DNA of 64,000 bases from Podaxis mareebaensis. Taxonomy: Eukaryota > Basidiomycota > Agaricomycetes > Agaricales > Agaricaceae. The notes under the pieces are model-generated. The model did no database searches. It was not told the DNA's origin and saw nothing but the letters and a program-made list of their open reading frames with translations. The position numbers and the translations under genes are program-made. Below are positions 11,093-26,500 of this stretch, piece after piece; positions within the stretch are counted from its first letter, which is position 1, and each line of letters opens with the position of its first letter. The stretch is taken from contig JAEUWP010000143.1 in NCBI GenBank assembly GCA_018524725.1, forward strand, positions 157,064 through 221,063, written 5' to 3'.

Positions 11093-13076
11093 ATGACGTT
11101 GAGGCATCTTCTTATCCAAGTCTTTGTCGCATTGTTGCTCTTTTCTGCTGATGTCCAGGCAGGTCCGACGGGGGCATTTGTCTCAGTTCCTCTAGAGAGG
11201 GCGAAACGCGAGCCCTCGCAACTTCCCTCCGTCGTGGTGCGCGTAACTGTCTTTCTGCTTCTGGTATGTGAGGCTGAGAAAGAGCGACAATCTTCCAGCT
11301 TCACCAACAGTATGCAAATAGAGGGATTCGTCGATTGGCTCGCATGAAAGGACAAGCACGTCCCCCAGACTCCGTCCTCTGGGAAAGGGTCTCCAACCGA
11401 TTGGCTAGTCTACCAAAGGATTCAGAATTCATGCAGAAGTTGGAAGCTGCAAAGTCCTGGCTATCAGGTCATACCCCACCTAAATCCCGCTCAACTAAGC
11501 GTCCCAGCTATGTTGCTCGAGACACTGACGGAGTTAACTCGACCGCATCCTCCGCACCTGCCTTCCCGAATAGCTTGGGACTTGAAATTCAGTGGGGCCC
11601 CCTTTCCTTTCGCGGTACCGCTCATTCCCTAACATATCTCTAGATCCAATGATTTCGGCTGTGCGTGACTTTAATCAAAGTGCAGGCAATATCAAAATGT
11701 TCAAGCACTTTACGCAGACTTTGCTAACTTTGCGATTGGAACCCCTCCAAGGAGTTTCTCTATACTTATGGACTCGGGTTCTGCGGATTTCTGGGTGGGT
11801 GGTGAAGGTTGTCAAGGCAGTGATGGTCAGGGTTGTGTATGCCATCTTTGTTGAGCCTCCTTCAGTACTCGCCTGTACTGATCGCAATTCTTTTGTAGGG
11901 GAACCATACCTATCTAGGATCCAATAGCAGTTCGACTTATAAGGACCTTCATGTGCCCTGGGCTATTGGCTATAATACAGGTGAAGTGTCCGGGACCATG
12001 GTCGAAGACGATATTTCAGTCGCAGGTTTACATCTAAAGGGCTTCAAGTTCGGAGTGGCCTTCAAAGAAAGCCCTGAGTTCACCGGGTAACAAGTCTTTC
12101 ATGGTTGACTATGATCACTTGGACTCATTAATTACAGTCGTGATATACTCTTTGACGGGCTTGCAGGTCTCGCGAAATCTGTAAGCGTCCTCTCTTCCTC
12201 TTCTCCGGCACGTTGTTCATCGGCCCGTTTCCCAGACCATTTCCAGGCAACGAACGATCACTCTGGTTGAAGCCCTTCGCAAGTCTGGTGCCATCAAGAA
12301 CTCGATCATTTCATTCAAGATTCCCCGTCTGACAGATCATAAACACGACGGAGAAATGACCCTAGGAGGCATGAATCCCGCGAGATATGATGCCAAGTCT
12401 ACTGTCACGGTAAAGAACTTGAATAAGTTGGGATTCTGGGAAACTCCCATAAACGAGGTCAAGATCGATGGGAAGCCTACTGGCTGGACCAATCGTACTG
12501 GAGTTCTGGATACTGGTACTGTGCGAGCTTTCTCTCTAATTCTGATGGCTGAGACTTACATTTGTTGTTCTTTCTGTGATGGTGATGATATAGGCTCTCC
12601 TAATGGCACCTCGGGAGGCAAGTGTTGTTTCGTCTCACTTTCTATTCATTTGTGACCCGGACTCTCTTATGATATTAGGATGTGGATGCCATTCACTCAA
12701 AAATCCCCGGTGCGAAGGAGATTGACGGAAGCTGGACCGTACCTTGCATGACCAAAACTTCTCTTTCGCTCACCATTGGAAATGTCGATTTCGCTATTGA
12801 TTCCCGGGACCTCGCCTTCATTCCCGTTGATGACAACAACACCCAGGGTGATTGTTGGTCTGGTATTGGCGTCGGCACTGTCGGCCCTTTTCATTTGCCT
12901 ACGACGTGGCTGGTACGTTCCATGAATAGCTCTGATCAGAAGACACGCTCACAGTTGATATATCATCACGGATAATTCCCTGTTTCTAGCTCGGAGATAC
13001 TTTCTTGAAGAATGTCTACCATAGCATGAATGCGGATGAAGGTAAAGATGAGATCACCCTCGCTAAGCTCAAATAG
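11093..13076 (+). CDS. Pepsin-like aspartic protease 2 (A1 family), tandem paralogue
   Basis: Best model: 11093-11236, 11299-11591, 11644-11660, 11718-11836, 11899-12086, 12138-12180, 12236-12520, 12594-12617, 12679-12912, 12990-13076; 1,434 nt, 477 aa. The first donor could also be 11233 or 11242. A signal peptide (LLIQVFVALLLFSADVQA) and propeptide LHQQYANRGIRRLARM resemble protease 1, but the long linker is absent. Active-site motifs are ILMDSGSADFWVG and VLDTGTALLMAP. The 17-nt exon 11644-11660 restores QSNDFGYFANFAIGTPP, equal in length to protease 1's EANDIGYLATVQMGTPP. The intron 12618-12678 starts with GC (GAG|GCAAGT), which is needed to keep frame. The flap has an unusual AIGYNTGEVSG instead of the usual tyrosine-glycine-threonine order. 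Confidence 0.88.
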
Positions 13077-14809
13077 AAGGCATCATGACGCAATGTACGA
13101 TCATGACCATGTGGTTGTGGCAATTGTCTAGAATACTGCAGGAGGCTTTGAGCAGAGTGGCAATTGCGCCTATTGATCATGCATCATCCACTGAACGAAA
13201 TTTGTTGACTCTTTTCTTTTCTTTTCTTACACAACGTATTCCTGTTTCTGCGTCATCTTGGCATCGATTTTATCCTTCCTCATTCTCTTTGCAATGGACC
13301 TCCTTGCTTAATCTTGTTATTTACTTTACTTTTTCTTATTACGAAAAATAATCCTTTTTCCAACCACGCTTATATGAACCGCTCGCGGCTCACCTGGACC
13401 AGGCGAACCAAACTTGCTCTGTTCGTTCCTAATTCTATTTTCGCTCGAGCCGGTCTGATGATCTGGCGGCTATCACCTGGTCCTTTTTCTGGCGGGTCCT
13501 AGTCGCGCCTCTACACCTGTACACGCAGCGACGAAGCTCCGGACCTCTGAGCACGGGAGGCATGGGGTTATTTTGTATGCAGTGACAATTTAATAATTAG
13601 TACTTATTGGATATCGAATACTATACGTGATCGAATTCTGCAACGCGTTGTGACGTCCGTGATCCCCTCGACGCTCTAGCACCAGTGATGCGAATTGTCC
13701 CGTTTCGTGTGATAGTTGATCGCCGTCTCGCTGAACAGCGGGAGATAAGTCAGGACAGTGCAGCTGAGCAGTGGGAGATAATCGGGACAGTGCAGCTGAA
13801 CAGCTTATACGGGGTAAATACAGGGAATGAGGAAAGCCGAAATGATGTTACTAACACCACGGCACTCATTCCAGCGATTACGGGAGGGAGCCAAGGGGTA
13901 GTGTGGGATCGGTGCCATGCGAAGCAAGTGGGGAACAAAAATTTTTTCCACGTACTTATCCTCTTTATCCACCCACGTTCGCTCCTTCCCTTTTGCGGCA
14001 GCATGACTCGTAGCCTTTGAGAGCCACACAGGAGGGGCTATGGATCCTACATCAATAAATATATTATAATTGAAACCAGAGGCAACGTACTATATACATC
14101 TCCACACCTACGAAAAGTCCACCCGACACCAGTCCCCCTTAGACCAGCGTTTGACAACCCATGATATTTCAAGACCAGCGATATTCCAAACCACACAGAT
14201 AGACGGAAGAATTCTATCTAGATTCATAATTGAGTTGCTAAAAGCATGCACTAGGAGATAATAAAAAGGTGAGAGGGAATCAAAACAAATCATAGACGAA
14301 AAAGTGTGTGAAGTGCAGGGAATTGTACAGGCAGTCATAATGGACAACAGTACTTGATGAGAGGGAGGAAACACCTAGTACAAGAAAGCGATTTAAAAAA
14401 ACTACGTTGATTAGAAGGATGTGACAACAATTGTGGAAAGGGAACCTTGGCCTTGGTACGACTACTAATGAAACAACAGGGATTAGCCATCGGGGGATGG
14501 GGAGCAGCATATGTTGTTGCGGCGCAGCGGATCAGAGAGGGGATTGAATATGATCGAATGCGGTGTATTGCAATGCATTGCGAATTGTGATACACTAGAA
14601 GAATTGAAGGAGGTGGGCGAAGGCAAGTGAGTGACAGATTTTGTTTCACGATACATTGGATATGTTCTTTCGTGCGCGTGCGTGCGTGGTATGAATGAGA
14701 GACGGGTGGGTGAATGACGGTAATCAAACGCTCAATCCGAGAGCAATAGTGCAACATAGCAGAAATGCAGAGGGGGTTATGGAGGTCAGGAGATTCAGAA
14801 GCACCAGCT
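13077..14809. other. Intergenic between convergent protease 2 and LAMMER kinase genes
   Basis: This 1.7-kb region is AT-rich in its right part. It holds the 3' ends of two convergent genes. A minus-strand open frame of 140 codons (14335-14757) lies just beyond the kinase stop and is read as 3' untranslated sequence. A short direct duplication is listed separately at 13736-13800. Confidence 0.5.
13736..13800. repeat. Imperfect direct duplication, two copies of about 32 nt
   Basis: Two adjacent copies share GGGAGATAA followed by GGACAGTGCAGCTGA. They start near 13737 and 13769 with a few substitutions. No function is evident. Confidence 0.7.
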
Positions 14810-16741
14810 TCAAATCTCCTGGGGAATCGTCAACGAGAAGTATGGATGGTTCAGTGCTTCTCGTACTGTGATCCGTTGCGCGGGATCGAAAGCCAAAAGC
14901 CGCTGCACGAGGTGCAGGAATTGTTGATTGATGCTGTCTATTGGAGGAATGACTTCCTCCAGCGGGCGTGTGTTACGGACGTCTCGCTTGCTTTGTCGGG
15001 TAGCTTTTGGTTTTGGCCAGTCAAGTCGGCCGTCTTTGAAGAACTCAGGCTTTGATCGCTGGCCAGCATGAGCAAAACGCTCAGGCATTTTACCCATCAC
15101 CATCTCCATCATGGCAAGGTGCTCGAGATTGTCGTGGGTTTGGTATAGTGCGACTCCTGTGTAAAACTCTACAAGGATGCATCCGAGTGAGTAAGCGTCA
15201 CAAGGGAACGACCAGCCGAGTCCTAATTGATTAGCAAGTTGAGTTGACAAATGCCAAAAGCATCAGTCACAACAACGCACCTAGAATGATTTCAGGAGCA
15301 CGGTAATGGCGAGTTGATACGACAGTAGAGTGGTATTCTGACTCGAAAGTTGCTGATCCGAAGTCTATTAGACGGATTTCGGTCGATTGGAGGATACGTT
15401 TGGGTTTGGGCAGTGCATTTCGCTGTTAACATACGTCAGATCGTGTGAAAAATGGGGTGGTATTGGCAACCTGCCTTGTGAGATGACGGGACGTGGACGA
15501 TTTTGTAATCATTATGGACAAGGAGGATGTTTTCCGGCTTGAGATCTGTATGGATAAGACGCAGGTCGTGCAAGACTGCGGGATGTTAGCTTGAGTAATA
15601 AAGTCGACGGCAGGGGAGACGTACATGCAACACTGCCTAGAAGCTGTCTGGCAAAGTCTTGGATGTGGTGCCGAGGAAACGGTGCAAATTCATTTTCTTT
15701 CAGGAAATCGTACACACACATCCCAAGAAGCTCGGACACGAGGCATATGTGGTTTCGGTGATCAAACCAGTGCAGAAGGTGTATGCATTTGCTGGAAGCG
15801 GATTGTTGAGCAAGGCGCTACGGGATCTGACGGGGCCGACCTACTTCCGGTTCATGGGATCGCGTTCCTTTAGCTTCTGGAGGACGCGGACCTCAATCCT
15901 GCTAGCATCACGGTATTTGGGTATCGCGCGGATTATCTTGATGGCCACTCTTGTATTTGTTTGCGTATCGATGGCTTCCACAACTTTGCCGAAAGTCCCT
16001 TGCCCAAGCAGACGAACGGTGCGATCTAGGATAGGGAGTATAAGTGGGAGTAACATCGATGTACAACAGACGACATACAGCGCCGGAATATCATGTCATC
16101 TGGGACGATAATGTAGTGTCCCTCTTTGTCATCACAGGGGGCGGGGCCCTTGGATGCCTGGAGGGATAGACAAGGAGGTTAGTACGTCATCAGTAAAAAT
16201 GTAGGTGTCTACAAACATCGTCTGTTGCAGCGTTACTTCTGAAATCGTTGGACTTTGCGGGGACAAGTGCCTGAGACTGCTGGGAGCTTTGTGCGAGCTT
16301 CTTGGCAGGCGGCGCACGGACCTCCTCTTGATGGTCTCGTTTCCGCTTCTTCGGAGCGGGGGCTGTGATGGATGAGGAGCTGGAAGAAAGTGCCTGTGCT
16401 TCGGCGGCAGCCCGTGCCCTTGTGCGAATGGGAGCGGAGAACATGGGAGGTTGATAGGAAGCGGAATAATTGGGATTATGAGTTGTGGCAGGAGAGATTG
16501 TGGCAGGTGGAGGCGTATCCTCGATGACGATGACTTCGCGAAGTCTGCCATCGCTGTCGACCTCCTGGACCTCGCTGTATTGTACTGAGTATCTCGCTGC
16601 GCGTTTCCGCTTGCGTGTGCCTACAGGTGGTGTAGGCTTTACGCTTGGGCCAGCTGGATTGGTATTGACGACGCCATTGATGGATTGGCGAGAATACTGG
16701 GCCACAACTTGGCTCGTGAGCGGGTGTACCGCTGCCGACAT
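14810..16741 (-). CDS. LAMMER (CLK/Kns1-type) dual-specificity protein kinase
   Basis: Seven exons: 16741-16217, 16157-16079, 16025-15845, 15791-15625, 15575-15475, 15422-15281, 15222-14810; 1,608 nt, 535 aa. The N-terminal 180 residues are Ser/Pro/basic and disordered. The kinase domain shows the glycine loop [13 protein letters not shown], lysine VAIKIIRA, catalytic loop HTDLKPEN, metal-binding IDFGSA, and the family signature [20 protein letters not shown] kinases phosphorylate SR-type splicing factors and regulate growth and morphogenesis. The start at 16741 ([10 protein letters not shown]) is the first in-frame ATG. The frame stays open to a GTG at 16873 and is closed by an in-frame stop above that, so a 5' exon cannot be excluded. 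The intron 15474-15423 must use a GC donor (AAG|GCAGGT) to reach the next exon in frame. Confidence 0.92.
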
Positions 16742-17033
16742 AGTCTGCGTGGTAGTGAACGACGTGGTGGAAGAGGAGAGAGGAGAAGTGAGGGAAACCT
16801 GGGTGCTTGCAGAGCCAAATGGATCCTGAACAGTGTAGATGCTTTTGTTGTCTCTTGTTTGCACGCGAGCCACCCACAGTGGTTCAGTTCATCCTGTCAC
16901 ATGCTCTCCCGAACCAGTCTCCGCGTAAACACATACAAGCAATCCAAGCACACCGTTCCCGACGACGAGCACTAAGTTAGTCCTTCTCTGCCATCCACGA
17001 CACTCTCGGCGTCATCGCCGGCAGCGACGACAA
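16742..17033. promoter_or_regulatory. Shared divergent promoter region, LAMMER kinase / MYST acetyltransferase
   Basis: 292 bp separate the two proposed ATG codons. Both genes encode nuclear regulators and are transcribed outward from here. No TATA box is obvious. Either gene could have an untranslated leader exon here. Confidence 0.45.
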
Positions 17034-21207
<4,174 letters not shown>

Positions 21208-21394
21208 CAGGGTAGATACCTAATTGATCGTGGGAAGTTTTGTCAGCATTGGGCTGGGTGTGGCTCGGTTGCGTGTTGAGTGTGAACTGGACTGGAACGG
21301 TTACGAGGAGAGGATGGACGGCCGCAAGTGTGTTTGGTTTGTTGTCCGTGTTGGTTCTGTGCTGATGTGAGCGATATGGCGCAGTGAGTCGACG

Positions 21395-23215
21395 ATGCAA
21401 TACGGCCACCTGCCCACCCTGGGCGAGCGCCGCGACTCCAACCTGGACAGCAACGGCTCGGTACGTCTCCAGCACACGAACCACACCCAATCTCACCCAC
21501 AACAACCAGACTCCCTTCCAGACTCACCAATCCCTCGGCCAGGCTCTCGGCACCCATCTCCAGCCACAGTACCGCACTGACTATCGCAACCTCTCCACCT
21601 CTCCCCCCTCCCATCCACAGCCCTCTTCCTCCCACTCGCCCCTCGCTTTCACTGTACCAACAACAACCTCCCCAAGCATCAAGCGCAAGCATGCTGACAA
21701 CCCCATTCCCCAGCAGGTCCTCAAGCGCAGGCGCGAGCCAGATGACGCGGATCCATACGACCTCGACCCCGCAGGTCAGGGCGCAAAGCATTGGACGGAC
21801 GAGGAAAAGTCTAAACTCTTCACTTGGCTCATGGGTGTCGGCCAGGACGAACACTGGAACGCCCTCCGCGCAACAAAAAACTCGTGTCTCCGCGAGGTCA
21901 GCTCTGCCTCTCTTTGACCGGCATGCAGCAAATCTTACTCATCCGACTGCAGTGTGCCATAGACGTTTTTGGTAGCAAAAAGACTTATCAGGCGCTAAAA
22001 GGCTGTTATGAGCGCAACTTTAATCTCTTCAAGCAGATATATGCCTTTGAACAGTTTCATGCGCCCAATAACAACCTCTCCCATCTCAGCGAGGCCGATC
22101 GCCTGAGAGAGTACGAGCGGCGACTGGCTGCTGCACGTAAAGCCGGTTGTGATGTGGGTAACATTACCGCCCGCACAATCGAGCACTGGCACCGGAGGGG
22201 TTGGTACGAGCTCTTTTATCGCCGGTACGAGCGCATATATCCGCTTTGGTTCGTGCGCATTCAAGCTGACTTTTTTTTTTTCGATTGACAGATGGCACGG
22301 CGATCCAGCCACAACACGGCCCAGCCAGTCCCGGAACAACAACAGTGCAAATAACAACCAGGGTCCCGCAGAAGACACCGAGGCAGACGATGAACACCAG
22401 TCCCAGCCTCCACCCCAGGCTCCGCAAACCCATCAGCCCCAACAAGCACCCACACAACCCCAGCCACCGCCACAACAACAACAAAACACGACCACGCTCG
22501 ACTTTACAGACCCAACAAGTGCACTCACCAATGGCATAAATGGGTTCACACCCCACCTCAATTATATCAACCCGCAGTCCCTCCGGGATAACCCCCTCGT
22601 GCCCCCTTCACCTGCCACGGTTCCTCCCGGCCCGAATACAACTCACGCTGGTACCACCGGCGCCCCTTCTTCTGCTGTCAACGGTGCTGCTTCTTCGTCT
22701 TCTGCGTCCAGTTCACACCCCCATATTTCGAGTGTGGTCCATACTGGTTCGCACACAGCTACCAGTTCTAATACGGCTCCCTCGTCCGCTTCGTCTTCCG
22801 CCCCCAATTCTTCTATACCACCAGGGGGACCCAATGATCCTCCTGTAGTGAATATCACAATTACCCAGAGTATGCTGTCGACGTATTTGCAGTTCCTGCA
22901 GGTGCAAACGCAGACTGGTAAGATGAAGCTAGAGTACCTAAGGAGAAGAGAGGAGAGGGAAGAGAAGGAAAGCGCGCAGAGGAGGGAGATGGAGCGGATG
23001 AAGCTAGAGCGAGAAGCAGCAGAGTTTGAGCATTCGAAGCATTCAGCGAACACGAAACAGAAAGCAGATAGAGCTATAGTGAGCTTCATTCCCTTTTTAT
23101 CGTTCGATGGCGTGCTCATATCCGCCGACAGGAACTGCTCAGTAACCCATCAATTGACGCCTCGGTTAAACACGCAGCGAGCGAGTTTTTGAAAAAATTG
23201 TTTGCATCTGACTAA
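21395..23215 (+). CDS. Myb/SANT-like domain protein with C-terminal coiled coil
   Basis: Five exons: 21395-21460, 21510-21896, 21953-22224, 22292-23078, 23132-23215; 1,596 nt, 531 aa. After a Ser/Pro-rich N-terminus comes a helical region of about 110 residues starting KHWTDEEKSKLFTWLMG, with spaced Trp and aromatic residues as in Myb/SANT DNA-binding folds. It continues through YERNFNLFKQIYAFEQFH and WHRRGWYELFYRRWHGD. A long Gln/Pro/Ser/Asn-rich stretch follows, then a highly charged coiled coil (KMKLEYLRRREEREEKE). The protein ends FLKKLFASD. It is probably a nuclear factor of a family conserved in mushrooms. No specific function is recognised. Confidence 0.82.
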
Positions 23216-23543
23216 TGGAACAAGACACTGGTTTCTCTTTTTCTCGCTTTTTCATGTTCTTTTTCTCTCCCTGTTCTCTAGTATATATCCGGTGTGTTCT
23301 ACTAGCCCTCTCACTTTCTCTATCCCTGCGCTGTATTTATCTCTGTTGACAACAATGGCTCCTGGATGGTTCGGTTCTCATTTGTAAAAAAGATGCGTAC
23401 TCTATAAACATAGTCTAAACTTAGATGAGTGTTGAATCGTGAAGGCATCGAGGTCGTGACCCTGGGTCATCCCAGGTCATCCCAGGTCATCCCGTTCGTT
23501 CATTTTCGTTGTCTTGCAAACTTCACCCCTTGATCCCCCGGCC
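23216..23543. other. Short convergent intergenic region with 10-nt tandem repeat
   Basis: 328 bp between the stops of the Myb/SANT-like gene and the ABC transporter. It contains three consecutive copies of GGTCATCCCA-like sequence at about 23465-23494. Otherwise only 3' untranslated sequence is expected. Confidence 0.6.
23465..23494. repeat. Three-copy 10-nt tandem repeat
   Basis: The unit GGTCATCCCA is repeated almost perfectly three times, the last copy diverging at its final base. It lies between two convergent genes and no role is evident. Confidence 0.8.
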
Positions 23544-26500
23544 CTAGTTCCTATCCCTATCCCTTTTGGCAGCTAGTTTGATATCGTCGAGTGTGATCGA
23601 CGACCGTTCACACATTCCTCGGAAGATGCCATTCGGGTTCTCGTACAGACGCTGAGGAGTATCAAATTCCTAATAATTAAGAAAACCAGTCAGTCCAGTG
23701 GGCGGAGTCGAGACGACCAAGACGTACGGCAATCTGTCCCGCATCCAGCACACATATGCGATCATACGATATGATCGTACGTAGTCGGTCTGTAAGGTGC
23801 ACCGTCGCCGAAAAAAGGGTGATGTCGTTAGGGTTAACTGATTGTGCATCTGGTGGGCTGCGCCACTTACGAGCTATACAAAGGATCGTACGGTCTTTGA
23901 ATTCGTTCGCGATCGTATCTTGAATGTTCCGGTCTGTTTCATAGTCGACAGATGCTGTTCATTTGGGAACGAGGGAAACCGAGTCGTCAGTTCATCCGGA
24001 CGGTTTTAATAGATCGAGGCGATAAAAAAATCGCAGGTGGGTTGAGAACTGAACGTGAATGTGAAATAGGGAAGGGAGGTCAGATGGATGATGGCTGGAT
24101 ATTTGTGTTGCGGCGCGGTCACGCGCCGACCAATTAACCCTTTTGTTCATGGAAGCCCGCCAAGCGTCTAACCAACCGGGTAACCATCTAGGCAGATCTT
24201 GACCTCCGTCCCTCTGGACGCGTGGGGCAAACCAAACCCTCTCTTCGCTCGCCCGTTTGACCCGCCCATTCAATCATTAGCGATGGCGGTGTCCTCGGAA
24301 CCGAATTTGGTTATGAGGCATGGGGAATAGATGCAGATATTCCGCACTTAATTTTGATGCGAAGTATGAGATATGCACAATGCATGGAAACGGAAGAACG
24401 TGCGCAAGCCGAGTTAGGTGGGATGCGGCAAGGATGACAAAGAAAAACGATTGAAATAAAAGACATAAACCCGGTATGCTCACCTGTAGCTTCGTCCAGG
24501 ATGATAATTCTCGCGTTTTTGACTAACGCACGAGCGAGAGAAACGAGTGACCGCTGCCACAGGTTACCAGTCAGTAATTGCGACGCTATGGAAAGGAATA
24601 TACTTGAAGAACCCTACATACCTGACCGATGGATAAATTCGAGCCCTCGTCCTCAATGACGCTGTCTAGGGTGAACCGGTTTGTGGGCGTCTGCATGCCA
24701 CTACCGCTCGCTGGCTCCTCCTCTTCCGAACTTAAACCCGAACCCAAATCCCGTTTGGTTGCTTCCGAAGGTACTAAGTACGACCGCTTCAGTGCATCCC
24801 ATAGCGTGGCATCGTCGTGGAGATTGAAAGGATCGAGATTTGATCGCAGCGTGCCCGAAACTAAAAAATCACGAACCGGCACATACACGAAGGTTATTCA
24901 ATCAAACGGTGCTTATATTGAAAGGCAACACCCACAAAGAAGCTAGAAATTGATCCCACTTATGAGCGGCTTGGCGGCTCAAAAAGGAGTGTAGTACTTA
25001 CGGGATCCTGGGGAATAATAGCAAGGGCATTTCGGAGATCAGAAAGTCCTATTTTAGACGTGTCGAGGCCATCAACGAAGATCGAGCCAGAAGAAAGTTC
25101 AACAAGTCGATAGAGTGCTGACGAGTAAGGGTTAAGGCGCTACATTCTTCCTACTCAGTCTGGTTGATGACGTACCCGTCATAATTGAACTCTTCCCAGC
25201 ACCCGTCCTGTATTTAACAAATGGGTTCCATTCAGTATTAACACCACAGAACCCACAATTGACTACAAACCTTCCAACGATACCGATTTTCTCACCAGCC
25301 CGTACATTCATAGAAATACCTTTGAGCACTGGCGGCAGCCCTGGTCGATAACTTAAGAACACGTCCCTCAGTTCAACACGTCCTTCCGCCGGCCATAGGG
25401 CTTGGGGCTTCGTTTCGGGTATCTCATAGGGTGCTTCTTGTTCGACTCCCTTCGCGTAGTGGACGATTCGTTCTACTGAATTCATGTTATTCTCGACTTC
25501 CGCGCTCTGGCGAACCATGAAACCAAACCTGAATACCCAACGCATCAGCCGATCCGTGGGACCATCACATGAGACATGACTTACGCTTGCTGTACACTCA
25601 GAATGTATGACAGAACCAGACCAGTCTGGGAGGGCGAAATCGTAAAGCGAGTTCCAACGCTCAACATGCCAACTGTGAATGTTAGTAGTGCACCAAGGAA
25701 GTCCAACCGAATACCGAGCCACCGCTGTCACTCAAATTAGTTCCGAGCTGAACATTATATACAGCAAGTCAAATCAAACCTGGTTGGTCACAGTCAACCA
25801 ATACGCTCGGTTTTCGATATCAACACGGTTCTCATTGTCGCGCTGGAATCTCTCGACCTCTCCGTAAGCTCGGATCGTAGCCAGGCCGGATAAACTCTCA
25901 GAGAAGTGAGAGTACAGGGATGACCTCAATATGGAATCTGATTGATGCACGTGAGTCGACACTTCAGAACTGTATCAAATGTAAATCATACCAAGTCTCT
26001 GGAAATAGCAACGGTGTCAGAAAACCTGTCTAAACCAGACAAGAAGACTGCGGACGAACCTTGAGCTCACGAGCACTGGCTCGATAAAACGCAGCAGCAT
26101 ACATGTAGGCCGTAAGAATGACGACGACCGCGATAAGAAACCAGGGTAATACGATTGATATAAGGATGATGGCTCCAAGGATAGACGAAAATGTCATCGA
26201 GAATAGCCGTAATGAATCTATTTGGATACCCTTCATACGGGGTTCTCTGACAGGAAAGAACTGACGAACCTCCCAATAGATTGTCCATGTTGTCGACATC
26301 TGAACATCCCGGTTCAACTTCAGTTCAAGATCAATATCCTGTTAACTGCGTACCTTTTGCAAACCGGTTCATGATCCGACCCAAGGGCTAGCCCGCCACT
26401 TAGATACCTGAATTTCAATTGACATTATAATAACTCACTGTTGTTTCAAAGAAAGACATCGGCGCGTGCATGACCCGCTCAATGGCAGCCTGAAACGCAA

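Noticed and set aside
11665..11685. A 21-nt intron in aspartic protease 2
   Set aside because: Too short to be spliced; a 57-nt intron (11661-11717) gives better homology to the paralogue.
14335..14757. A 140-codon open frame just beyond the LAMMER kinase stop
   Set aside because: Lies in the expected 3' untranslated region of the kinase and has no family resemblance.
16742..16873. N-terminal extension of the LAMMER kinase starting at a GTG
   Set aside because: No ATG is available in frame and an upstream stop closes the frame; the ATG at 16741 is used instead.
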